Assembly (NCBI GenBank): GCA_958009055.1
Contig: OY253653.1
Location: 62,001 to 126,000 of the forward strand
DNA length: 64,000 bases
Direction: 5' to 3'
Source of the DNA: Choricystis sp. odSpoLacu1
Taxonomy: Eukaryota > Chlorophyta > Trebouxiophyceae
The stretch's first letter is position 1; each line of letters opens with the position of its first letter. The notes under the pieces were generated by a model. That model saw nothing but the letters and a program-made list of their open reading frames with translations. It did not search any database and had not been told where the DNA came from. Below are positions 42,296 through 52,707 of this stretch, piece after piece. The position numbers and the translations under genes are program-made.

Positions 42296-44060
42296 ATGGG
42301 CGCCAGCGATTCATTCGACCGCCACGCCGCCCTGCTGACCACGTGCGGCGGCGTGGCGGGTGTGTGCGACGGGTGCGACCCGACCGTCGCCCTGCGCGCG
42401 ACGCGCGGGCGGGCGGCCGGGGTGGCTGTGCTGCACGCACCCGGGGGCGAGTTTACGTGGAGAGCGGATCGGGTGAGAGAGGACAAGGGGAGGGGAGGGT
42501 GGGAGACGAGGAGAGGTGACATTGAGGGGAGGACGCTCGATGCCTCGACTCCGCGCCGCGCGCCGAACCACTCCTCCCCCCCCACCATCAGCCCCGCTTC
42601 TGGCCGCTCTCCCTGCTGCCGTCCCGCCGCCCCATCACCATAGCCGCCGACGACCTGGTGGGCGCTCTGCACACGGATGGATCGCCGGGCTTCACCCCGT
42701 TTTGCGCGCGGCGGAGGCCGACCGCGCGCCTGGCCGCGGCGTCCCCCGCCGCCGCGGCGCGCGCGGTCGCGTCCCTGCGCTCTGTCGCTGCCCACTGGAC
42801 TGATGACGATGGCGTGCCCCGCCCTCGGGTTGTGGCCGTCGCGGTCAACCCGGCGTCGGGGCGGGGGCGGGGGGTCGCGATCGCGCGGCGGTGGTTGGCG
42901 CCGGCGCTGGAGGCTGCCGGCGTTGCCTCCCGCACCACCGTCACCACTGGACCTGCCGACGTCATCGACGTGGCAGCCACCGCCGACCCGACCTTCATCG
43001 GCGCCCTGGTCGTTGTGGGTGGGGACGGCACCGCCAGCCTTCTGTTGGAGGGGCTGATGGCCCGCCCCGACGCGCGCTCCGCTGCCCTGCGCCTGCCCCT
43101 CGCCCTCCTCCCCGCTGGCAGCGGCAACGCGCTGGCGGTGGCCATGGGGGTGGGCGTGTGTCCTCGGCTGGCGGCTGCCGTGATTGCGAGGGGGAGGGCG
43201 GCACCGTTGGACGTGTTGGCGGTGGATGGCGGCAGCGCGGCGCCGTGCGGCGCGGCCGCCGCCTCACCCGACCCCCTGCCCCGCCCCCGCCGCACTGCCG
43301 CCTTTCTGTCGCTGACCTACGGTCTGGTCGCCAACGCGGATGTTGGCACGGAGTCATGGAGGTGGATATGGCCCGCGCGATTCATCGTCGGCGCGCTGCG
43401 CGAGGTTCTGGCGCGCCGCGCCCACCCCGTGGAAGTGTGGTGCGTGCCCGCGGACAGCGGGGGCGGTGACCACACACCTCCCACCCGGCCAGAGGCGGCG
43501 ACGCCGAGAGTGGTGGTTCCGCCTGTCGCAGCCACACCACTGCCGCCGCCCCCCGCCGCCGCCGCCGTCGCCACCGCCAGCCCTTGCCCACCCCCTGCTG
43601 GACGCGCTGCCCGCCTCCACCTTTGCCACCCTGCCCCCCCGCCCCCGGGGCGCGGCGCCTCCACCCCGCCCCCCGCCCCTTGCGCTGCCGGCGCCCTGGG
43701 CCCGCCTCCCCACAGACACCGTGTCTCTGTTCGCTGCCTGCAACCTGCCCGACCTGGACGCCACCACCAAGATGGCTCCTCATGCCGCCCCTTCCTGCGG
43801 CGCCCTGCACGTGGTGTGGGCGAGGGGGGGGGGTCCCTGTGGGGGCCGCGTTAAAAATCATGGTGGGTGTTGAATCCGGTTCACACGTCACCTCCCCCCA
43901 CGTCGCCACCCACGCGTGCGCTGCGTTGGTGTTGCGCCCGTTGGACGCTCCCGGCGGCACGGTGGCGGTGGTGGATGGGGAGCGGGGGCCGGGGGGCGGG
44001 GGGGGCGTGGTCGCGGTCGGCGTGCTGCCAGGGGCGGCGCGGTTGTTGGTGCGGGGATGA
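42296..44060 (+). CDS. Sphingosine kinase / diacylglycerol-kinase-fold lipid kinase
   Basis: It phosphorylates sphingoid bases (by family) using the DAGK catalytic fold. Exon 1 is 42296..42472 (59 codons); exon 2 starts at 42592 with PRFWPLSLLPSRRP. Core motifs: VVAVAVNPASGRGRG, LVVVGGDGTASLLLEGL, LALLPAGSGNALAVAMG, and AAFLSLTYGLVANADVGTESWRW, which is characteristic of sphingosine kinases. The C-terminal lobe appears in two other frames: VSLFAACNLPDLDATTKMAPHA then, after the G10 run at 43824-43833, VGAALKIMVGVESGSHVT and VAVVDGER. Two one-base excesses are needed, one between about 43545 and 43700 and one in the G10 run. About 547 aa when joined. Substrate preference is inferred. Confidence 0.85.
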
Positions 44061-44198
44061 GACTTGTTTTGTTTTTGTTTTTTGATGGTGCGACACACAC
44101 ATCACACACACAGGGGGGGCAGAACGCTCTCTTTCTGGTGGTGATTGAATGAAGAAAAAAAGGGAGAAACACACACACACACAACTCTTTGCATCCAG

Positions 44199-46145
44199 TC
44201 AAGCGTCCCCCCCGCTCGCCACCGCGTTGTTTTCGTTCGCCTTGTCCAGGTCCAACACTTTCCCCGTCACCCGCGTGTACAGCTCCAGCACGTCGTCCAC
44301 CGTGGACTCAAAGTGGGTGGTGGCGTCGTAGCCGCGGGAGATGAAGGCGCGGGAGGTTTGCCCCGAGTCGCCGGGTTCTTGCACCTCGGTCACGTCGACG
44401 AAGGTGTGATCGATCACGCCCAACAACGCCAACCCTGGCGCCAGCTCGCCCTCGGGGTCGGCCGTCTCCACGGTGGTGGACACAAACGCCACCCACTTGC
44501 CCTTGGGCGCGACACAGTGTTGGGCGGAGCAGACGAACACGTAGATGTCGCTCCCGCGCCCCACCTGTTTTTGAGGGAGAATGATCTGGCAGGACCCCGC
44601 GTCCCCCGTGCCGGGGACAGGGTGGGATAGCAGGCAGGTGGCCCTCACCACGCGCGCGCTGGTGAGGCAGCGCCCCGGGAAGTAGGTGGGGTCCCCGATG
44701 ACGAGCGGCGCGCGCGCGGTCGCGCCGTCGCACGCCACGCCCACCGCTCTGCCGCCCTCCCACACCACCTCGGCACCACTCTTGGCCAGCATGTACGTGC
44801 CCCCATGCACCGCCGCCAGCCTGGCAAACGCTTGGGGGAGCTCGCCCAGGCCGTAGAGGGGGTAGAGGTAGGGCGACCGCACCCCCTCATACCGGTACAG
44901 AGACTCGTGGTAGAGCTGGATGCGGGCGACAGTGTCCGCGGCGGGCGCAGACATGTAGCCGTCGTCCGTGTGCAGCGCGAGGGCGTGGCCAATGAAGTCG
45001 ATCGTGGCGGGGTCGAGCCCGAACTCGGTGTACAGCGCGCCCATCGGCATCCGGTTCAAGTCCCGCCCCTGGTGGGTGCGGGGGTCGTCCCTGACGTACT
45101 GCTGCACATACAGGAAAAAAGTGCGCGCGCGCCGCTTCTCAAACAGGCAGAGGAGGGGGGAGCGCAGGGCCTCCATGTCGGTGGCGGGGACGCGCTCGAC
45201 GCGGGCGCGGTTCAGCACGTAGGAGCCATCCACCGCTTTGAACTCAAGGTACCGAGTCACCCCCGTGTGGACCAGCACCTTGACCAGCTTGCCCCCCCCC
45301 ATGATGAACTTGGGGACGGCGTCCACGTTGTAGTCGCGGGACGCGCCGAGGGAGGGGGGGGGGGGGCGTGCCCGGGGCGTGGCGATCAAAGAGCTGTGGG
45401 GTGGGAGGGGGTTTGTGTGGTCAGTGGCGCGGGCTTTTGGACACCTCCCTGCCCTGGTGTGTGTGTGTGCGTGTGTGAGAGAGTGTGTGGCGGCGGGGAG
45501 GGGGAGCGTGCAGGCACACGCGCACGCGGGGTGGGTCACAAACCACACGAGGCAGAGCCAGGGTCTCTCCTTCTCTCTCCCCCACACCCAAACACACACA
45601 CACCACGCACACCTGGTTCAGGTTGAGACTGGCCGACGCGCCGCCGTAGTAGTTGTTGCGGTCGATGTGGAGGACCTGGTGTGTGTGTGGAGGTGGGTGG
45701 GTGTTGGGGAACGAGAGGCGCGGGTGCGTGTCGGGGGCGAAACGTTTGCTCTCCCCATTCCCCAAGCGCACGTGCCGACACCGCCAAAGATGACTCTCGA
45801 GCGTGAATGACTCGCGACTTGTGGGCGCCCTCGCGTTTGGCGAGAGAGTGGGTCTGGGGCTCCAATGGCGCGCCGTTGGAAAAAAAAAAAACAGCGGGGC
45901 TCTCGTTCCAGCCTCAGGACGGTGCCCCCCCCCCCCCCCGGTCACTCAGCCAATGCTCACTGACTGCGGCGTCGGGGAGGGAGGGAGGGCAGCAGGCCGT
46001 GGCGACCGTTTTTGCTTCCACGCATCCATCCCCCCCCTTTTCTCTCTCCCTCTCGCACCTTCAGCCCGTCCACGCTCAGCAGCCCGGACAGGATGCACTC
46101 CTTGAGGCCGGTGCCCAGCACGATGGCGTCGTACGTCTCGTCCAT
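44199..46145 (-). CDS. GDI: Rab GDP-dissociation inhibitor
   Basis: GDI extracts prenylated Rab-GDP from membranes and recycles it. Exons complement(46059..46145), complement(45613..45675) and complement(44199..45393) give 447 aa, the standard length. Motifs: [88 protein letters not shown] and the C-terminal domain to [10 protein letters not shown]. The FAD-fold GxGLxEC and the Rab-binding YYGG region are intact. The C13 run (45354-45366 on the plus strand) in exon 3 must be one base shorter to connect [13 protein letters not shown] to [12 protein letters not shown] rather than Rab escort protein is shown by length and lack of insertions. Confidence 0.95.
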
Positions 46146-46300
46146 GGCGGCGTGGTGTGTGGAGAGGAGGGCCGCAGACGCACACAACAGAGGCGCGAAA
46201 CAAACGGGACAAGTGTGATTGCTTTGTTTCGCGCCCTCCTGGTTGTCTCGCCCCCGCCCACACACGCACGCACACACCACACGCACACATATACACCATC

Positions 46301-47217
46301 ATGCGCCTGTCCCACACTCCCACCACCCGCCAGCCGCGCCACCCCGTGGTCACCACCGCCGCGCGCGGCAACAACCACTCCCACCACCGCCTCGTGGCGC
46401 CCACGCCCCCGCCCCGCCCCCTGAGCGCGCGGGTGGGGGAGGCGCCCATTGCGGTGCAGGTGGCGTTGGGGGGGGTGCTGGCGTGGGCCGCGATTCGGGC
46501 GGCGCGCGCGGTGGCGGGGCGCGGGTGAGTAAGATGGGAGGTAGAGGGGGCGGGAATTCGGGGCGCTTGTGCGTCCCGGGTCCCGCCGAGACGGTGGCCG
46601 GGGGTGCGAGTGTGCCGCGGGTGGGGGGGTGCGGGGGCGTGGTGGTGGGTGGGAGGAAGGGCGCGACGCGCGCCGAAAACGAGACCAACCGAAAAAAAAA
46701 AAAACACGCCCCTCCCGCCCTCACACACACAGCAACTCGCTCTCCTCCCTCGAGTCGCGCGGCTTTGTGTCCGACGGCGCCGACCGGGCGGCGCCCCGCC
46801 TGTCGTCTGATGCTGCTTATAAACGTGAGAGAAGAGAGAGAGGGAAGGTGTGTGTGTGTGTGTGGAGGGAGGAGCGAGTGGGCAAAAAGGCGCCACGCCT
46901 CACACTCCCCCCACCTCTTCACCCCACTCACAGGCGCCATGCGCGGCATCAACGTCGTCCGCTACGACAACCTGTCTGACGACGCCGTCGCCGCCGCCCG
47001 CGCCCGCCGCGCGCGCGAGCGGGGGAGCAGCGCCCCCGCGGGCGGCGCCGACGTCACCGCCTTTGCGGCCGCCGTCCCCGACGACCACCCGTTTGCGGTG
47101 GCGGCGGAGGTGAGCGACGAGGAGGCCGCCCTGGCGGCCGCCCGGCTGCGGGTGAAGCGGGGGCTGCCGCTGCAGGACTTGAGCGGGCGGCGCGGGTTTC
47201 CCGGGGATGATGAGTGA
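46301..47217 (+). CDS. Three-exon hypothetical protein, probably organellar
   Basis: Exons 46301..46524, 46733..46824 and 46934..47217, with mixed phases (2, 1) that stay open, give 199 aa. The first 45 residues are His/Arg/Thr/Pro-rich without acidic residues, like a transit peptide. A short hydrophobic helix (APIAVQVALGGVLAWAAIRAARAV) follows. The middle exon encodes SLSSLESRGFVSDGADR; the last encodes RGINVVRYDNLSDDAVAAAR and a charged, Ala-rich C-terminus (EVSDEEAALAAARLRVKRGL). No family recognised. It is divergent from Rab GDI (155 bases between ATGs). Intron 2 is only 109 bases. Confidence 0.6.
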
Positions 47218-47857
47218 AAAAAAGGGGATTTTTTTCTTCTTCTTCTCTCTTTTCCTTTTCTCCTAGGTGGACGTGTGTGTGTGTGCGGGCTCGCTTGCCC
47301 CCGTGTGTAAAGAAAACAAGGAAAAAAAAGGCACATGAAAAAAACGGCGGTGAGAGAGACAGACAGACGAGCGCGGAGGGGTGTGGTTTCCTGTGTGTGG
47401 ATCCACCAGTTTTTTTTTCTTTGTGTACGTAAATATCAGCGCAAAATGGAATTTCAACGCGGGTGGTGGTGGTCACGAAAAACACACCCCGCCTGTTTGC
47501 TCTCGGTCTCCCTCCCCTTGAAAGGGGTGGGGCCCGGCTTTTTTTTCTTTCTCCCCCCCACCACGCGCCGCGTGTGCGTGCGTGTGGGGCGCAGAGGCCC
47601 AACGCATGTTCCTGCGGCGCGGGCGGGGGGGCAGGCATTTTCTAATAAGGGGGGGGGGGGGGGGGGGGGGATGGTGTGTCATAGGACCGCAGGCGTGGGG
47701 GGAGAGGGAGGGGGAGGGGGGGTATGTGTGGAGGCACACACTCCCCCCCCCCCCTCCCCCACCCCCCCCACCGCAATCGATGTTGGGGGACGCGCGTGTG
47801 CATCACGCACCCCCCCCCTCTCTCTCTCGCTGCAGAAAAAAAAAAAAATCTCCCTCT
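47218..47857. other. Convergent region with long homopolymers
   Basis: About 640 bases between converging genes. It is T/A-rich at the start (transcript ends), then has a G22 run at 47649-47670, a C10 run near 47745, further C-rich runs and an A12 run near 47837. No gene seen. The homopolymers make local frames unreliable. Confidence 0.5.
47649..47670. repeat. G22 homopolymer
   Basis: Twenty-two consecutive G between two converging genes; a strong candidate for quadruplex formation and for length error. Confidence 0.9.
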
Positions 47858-49109
47858 TCAGCGCCCCGCGTCGGTCGCCCCGACCAGCGACCCCGCGTCC
47901 CCTTCGTCCCGCCCCTTGGCCAGGTCCACCCGCACCGGCGCATGCACCGGCCCCTTCTGCGGATTGTACAGCACGTGCACAGGCGCAAACGATTTGCCGG
48001 TGGGCGCGACGACGGCGCCCTGGGGCTGCACGTCTGTGCCGACGGGGGCGACGTTGATCAAGGCGGGCTGAATGTTGCCGCCCTGGGGCTGCACGTTGGC
48101 CCCAATCGGGCCGATGTAGATGAGGGCGGTCTGCACGTTGAGGCCTTGGGGCTGGATGTTGACGCCGGCACTGTGTGGGGTGGGTGGTGGTGGGGGAGGG
48201 AAAGGTGGAACGTGAACCTGTTTTTTTTCTTTTTTGATCGGTCGTCCCCCCCCCCCCCCCCCCCCCCAAAGCACCCCCCGCCCCCTCCCCCCCAAAACTA
48301 CTCACGGATTCACAAAGATGATCTTGGGGGACAGGTTGACCCCCGTCGCGGTCGCCGTCACAAACGACGACCGCAGGTGAACCAGGGTGGGCGCGATGTT
48401 CAACCCAGTCAAAAAGCCGTCCAACCCGGTTCCCGACTCGCTCAACACACAGGGCGCATAGTTGAAGAAGGTGGCGGACGACTTGAACAGGGTGGCGGCG
48501 GGCGGGGGGGCGCCGGCGAGGGCCGCGTGCGCGCCCGCCGTCAGCACTGGGTCCTGCAGGTGGAACCTCGGAAAGATTTCTTCTCCGTTGGCCACCTTGG
48601 CCAAGTGGCCGTGCGTGGCCAGCATGACGCGCTTCAGGGCGGCGGCAGCGCCCTCTTCAGAGCCCTCCGTCTTCAACAACACGTTCGACAGCAGGGACGC
48701 CCAGTTGCGGTAGTCGTGCGGAAACTCGTTGGACAGGTCGAGCGGGTCCATGGAGATCTCAAACTTGGGGGGGGCGTCAGAGGAGGCGGCGGTGGTGGTG
48801 GTCAGCAGGGCGAGTGTGGCGAGGCTGGGGTGTGTGGGGTGGTGGTGGTCGAGACGGGGGTTGAGCGCGCGCTCAACTAGGGCGGTTGCCGGAAGGCATC
48901 TCACGGCGCTAGCCCGTTTTAGTCAGTTTTCTGAGGCCAACACCCCGTCATGTCTTGTATTAGGCCGCATGCTATCGTCGTGTGGGGGCGTGCAGCCAGC
49001 GCCAAGAGAGTGGGGCGTGGGTGTGTGCGTTTTAGTGCGCAGACGGCATGCCGAATGTTTCTTTTCCCCCCAACCAGTCTCACCACACGAACAACTTGGA
49101 GCACGCCAT
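47858..49109 (-). CDS. Secreted heptad-repeat protein, paralogue 1
   Basis: Exons complement(49084..49109), complement(48306..48824) and complement(47858..48170) give 285 aa. The 26-base first exon and its phase are the same as in the two paralogues. The signal peptide is MACSKLFVCLATLALLTTTT (cleavage after AASS likely). The N-terminal domain (residues about 25-110) contains ISMDPLDLSNEFPHDYRNW, LLSNVLLKTEGSEEGA and EEIFPRFHLQDPVL. Then FNYAPCVLSES begins the repeat region, a run of 7-residue units such as GANVQPQ, GGNIQPA, LINVAPV (about residues 140-260). The end is PVHVLYNPQKGPVHAPV and a polar tail. No known family recognised. Probably secreted or lumenal; no membrane anchor is seen. Confidence 0.8.
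48246..48267. repeat. C22 homopolymer in intron 2 of paralogue 1
   Basis: Twenty-two C on the plus strand, i.e. G22 on the coding strand, near the donor side of this intron. It mirrors the C-rich acceptor side of the same intron and could pair with it. Confidence 0.9.
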
Positions 49110-50081
49110 GGCTGGCAGTCACGCTGTGTGTGTGTTTGTGTGTGTGGGGGGGTGGGGGTGAACCGAAGGAGAGTGGGGTGGTGCAGCGGGCGACAAGAGG
49201 CCCCCATTTATGGCGACTGTTTCGCCATCGTGGCGGCCGCACGCTGCTGCACCCCCCCCCACCACGCGCGCGCCGGCCCTCAACGCCCACCCCAGCAGGC
49301 AGCCAGGACGATCAACGCACCGTGTGGAGTGAGGCAGGTAGCTGGGGGGGGGCGCGTTCGTCGGAGCGAAGCGCGTGTTTTGTGGGGGTGGGAGAGTGAG
49401 AGAGAGTGAGAGAGCGCGGCGCACGACGCGCGCCTAGCCGCGCCAACAAAGCCCCCCCTCCCGTCCGCTGTCCCGTCCCCCCACTCCCTCTCTCTCTTCA
49501 CACACACCCCAATTTTTTTCAGTAAACAGGAGGGCGGGAAAAAAAGCCGACCGCAGCAGCGGGCGCCCTTTCTTCTTCTTGTCCTTGTCTTTTTTTACAC
49601 ACACGAGGTGGGGGGAAACGCGCGCGCGCCCCCCCCCCCCCCCCCCCCTCCACCTCCAAAAGGGCACGCCAGAGCTCTGCGCCCCGTGCCTTTCCCCCGC
49701 GACGCAAACGCCCAACACCTCGCGCAACGCGTGTGGTGTGCCTCCTCTTGCCTTTTGTGTGTGTGATCCCCGTTGCGTGGATTGATGTGTTTGCCTGCCC
49801 CTCTCCAACCGTTGTCCAGCCTGGGGCGTCGAGTGAGGGGCACCCCCGAAAGGGCGCACCACAGGCAGCCAGGAGGTAAAACGGGGAGGGGAAGGGAATA
49901 AGGGTGTGGTCCACTTTTTTGTGTGTACGGTTTTCGCGTTGCTCTCGCCCAAAAAACACGGCATCCCCTTGTGTGAGGGTTTCTCAGTTTGGTGGTGTCG
50001 TCGATGACGATGGTGATGGTGCGGTCAGTGTGCGTGTGCGTGTCGCCACGCGCAGCCCACCTTGCCACACTTCACCCATCT
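49110..50081. other. Spacer between heptad-repeat paralogues 1 and 2
   Basis: About 970 bases upstream of paralogue 1 and downstream of paralogue 2. It includes a C20 run at 49629-49648 and GT-rich tracts. Open frames on both strands lack any conserved feature, and no fourth paralogue or fragment of the repeat was found. Probably a promoter plus a 3' region. Confidence 0.45.
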
Positions 50082-51362
50082 TCAGCGGCGGCCCGCGTCG
50101 GCCGCGCCGACAGCGGCGCCCGCGTCGCCCGCGGCGGGCGCGGTCAGGTCGTGCGCGACGGGCGCGTACACGGGGCCCTTCTGCGGGTTGTACAGCACGT
50201 GCACGGGGCCGATGGCCTTCTTGACGGGGGCCACCAGGCTGCCCTGCGGCTGCACGTTGACGCCGACCGGCGCCACGTTGATGAGCACGGGCTGGATGTT
50301 GCCGCCCTGGGGCTGCACGTTGGCGCCGATGGGGCCGACATAGATGAGGCCGGGCTGCACGTTGAGGCCCTGGGGCTGGATGTTGACGCCGGTGGGGTTG
50401 ACGTAGATGATCTGGGGCGCGATGTTGACGCCCTGCGCGAAAGCGCCGGCACCGAGAGCACCCAGCTGGATGAGGTTGGGGGCGATGTTGAGGCCGGTCA
50501 GGGAGGCGGAGGCACCCGTGGTGGACTCGGACAGGACGCAGGGCGCGTAGTTGAAGAAGGTGGCGGAGGAGACGAACTGTGGGAGAGGGGTGGAGGGTGT
50601 GGGGTTAGAAAAAAAAAAGGCGCCTTTACTTTAGAAACACAAACAAAAAAACCATCCTCTCATCACTTCCTTCTTACCTCGTTGCCGGACACCGCGGGCG
50701 CGCCCGGGATGAGGCCGCCCTTGCCCAGGGTCAGCACCGGGTCCTGCAGGTGGAAGCGGGGGAAGATCTCCTCGCCGTTGGCCACCTTGGACAGGTGGCC
50801 GTGCGTTGCCAGCATGACGCGCTCCAGCGCTTTGGCGGCGCCGTCCTCGGACCCCTCTGACTTGAGCAGCACGTTGGACAGCAGGGACGCCCAGTTGCGG
50901 TAGTCGTGGGGGAACTCGTTGGACAGGTCGAGCGGGTCCTCGGAGATTTCAAACTTCTCGGCGCCGAGGGCGGCGGTGGCGAGGAGGGCCAGGGCGGCGA
51001 AACTGTATGTGTGTAAGTGTGTGTATGGGGTGGTTGTGGAGGGTCAGAGGTGGTTGGCACGGGTGTGTGCGTTCAAAACATACACGGCTGCCCCCGAATC
51101 GCTTGGCGGTTGGGCGGTTTCAGCCCCGAATCTGGCCGAATCAGGCCCCAATCTGGTGCTCTCTCAACCTTGGACACCCTGTCACGCCACTTGTCAGCGA
51201 TAGAGGGTGGCGTTGTGCCGGGTGGCGCGTGGGGCGGCCAACTGCGCGGCGAAAACCGCGCCGCAAGAATGCCGCGCGGGCGTGTTGGTTTGCGACCAAT
51301 CCTTCTCCCGCCCCGCGCCCCCTCTCTCCCACTCACCGAACCGCAGCCTTGGAGAACGCCAT
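50082..51362 (-). CDS. Secreted heptad-repeat protein, paralogue 2
   Basis: Exons complement(51337..51362), complement(50678..51002) and complement(50082..50576) give 281 aa. The signal peptide MAFSKAAVRFAALALLATAA is split by intron 1 at the same codon as in its paralogues. The N-terminal domain is very close to paralogue 1 (FEISEDPLDLSNEFPHDYRN, VLLKSEGSEDGAA, ANGEEIFPRFHLQDPVL). The repeat region reads in sevens: GVNIQPQ GLNVQPG LIYVGPI, GANVQPQ GGNIQPV LINVAPV, GVNVQPQ GSLVAPV. The C-terminus is PVHVLYNPQKGPVYAPV plus an Ala/Gly/Asp tail. Intron 2 is placed differently from that of paralogue 1, so introns changed after duplication. It is divergently paired with paralogue 3. Confidence 0.82.
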
Positions 51363-52707
51363 GATGAATGTAAAACTCTCTGTGGGAGTGGGGAGGGGCA
51401 ATGTGAGCGCACGAGGCGGCGGCGGGCCAACATGGCTGGGAGGGGCGCGCCCTCTCGTCACCAGCCAATATGTCACGTGTGTACGTCTTTAACGCGGGCC
51501 CCGCTGCCTGCACCCCTCCACACGCGCTCAGTGTGCGCATGCAAACCGTTCGAGGGGAAAATGAGGGAGGGAGGCGCACGATTGGGTGCCGCCACAGGCG
51601 CATGCATGGCTAGGCGCGTGGGGGCGCAGCGGACGACTTGCCTCCCTCCCACCCTCCCCACTGCTCGGGCGCCGCCGCACACGCACACACGCACACTCAC
51701 CTGGCAAGTGCAAAGAAGCAGGAGGAGGACGGCTCGCGCGAGGGTAGTGCGGGGGCAGTCCAAACAAAAAGGAGAGAGTGTGTTGAGTGCGCTGTTTTGC
51801 GCGCGGGGTCACTGCTGCGGCAGAGGTCACGTTTTTGTTTCTCCCGGTCACGCTTGCACAGGGCGTGACGCCGCCATCCAACTGACTCTCGCTGTCTACG
51901 CACACAACACTGCCTGACCGCTGGCCGTCGTTGTTTTGGGGCGCACCTTCCTCCCGGCTGCGCGTCGCCGCGTCACGATCACCCTGCCCCCCCACACTCA
52001 GGAGGCCTGGCAGGCTGAGGCTGGAACAGCAGCCTCCCCCCCGTTTTTGTAAGTGAACAAGTGGGCGCGGGCCTAGGGGCAAGGCCAAGCAGTGGTTTTT
52101 AGAGGCTGAGTGGCAGCAGCAGCAAACGTGGGGGCAGGGGAGGGGGGGCAGGGGAGGGGGGGGGGCGTGAGAGAGGTTGGTACGGCACCCGCCATAATAA
52201 AACGGCTGGTGGGGGCGTGAGTGAGAGAGGCGTGAAGGAGCCTGCCTCACTGGCAAAAACCTCTCGCTTCGTCACTCTCACTATCTTTCCGTGTTTTAGG
52301 ACTGCTTCCCTCCCGACGCCGTCCTTCCCTCCCAGCTGACAGCCTCTTTCTCACGGCACAGGTGTGTGTGTGTGTGAGGGTGGAGACAGAGGCGGGCGGC
52401 CGAGGCGGCCGCGTGGCGTGGAGGCGGATTGGGGGCGCACGCGCGCTTGCCACGCCACGAGTGCGGTCTTTTCTCGCCTGCGCCACCCCCTCCCCCTCGC
52501 CTCGCCCCCGCCTCCTCCACCGAGAGCATGCACTGCATCATATGCAGGCCTTAGTGTGTGGCGCGGGTCGGCAGCAAGGCGTCAGGCACCAAAAAACGGG
52601 GTCGCCATACTGGGGGACTGACCATGCCGCAGCTTCCGTCACGTTTTTGCTGTTTTAGACCGCCAATCCACGTCCTCCCCACCCCGTTCACCCCTCAGAG
52701 CTCTACA
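51363..52707. other. Shared upstream region of paralogues 2 and 3
   Basis: A 1.35-kb divergent spacer, the longest in the window. Near 52131-52165 is a G-rich tract of several G4+ runs separated by A or CA (possible quadruplex), followed by CATAATAAAACGG at about 52193, the only TATA-like element I would single out, although it is ~500 bases from the ATG at 52708. No gene or repeat-protein fragment found. Confidence 0.45.
52131..52165. promoter_or_regulatory. G-quadruplex-prone tract in the divergent promoter
   Basis: Repeated runs of four to nine G separated by A or CA on the plus strand satisfy the usual quadruplex pattern (four or more G runs with short loops). It lies between two divergent paralogous genes and could influence either; no direct evidence of function. 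Confidence 0.4.

Noticed and set aside
47582..48880. 432-aa plus-strand frame rich in DxGGLxVxALGLxV repeats
   Set aside because: It is the antisense reading of heptad-repeat paralogue 1; the minus strand has the signal peptide, splice sites and shared domain.
49989..50903. Plus-strand frame with HVDADRRHVDEHGLDV repeats
   Set aside because: Antisense reading of heptad-repeat paralogue 2.
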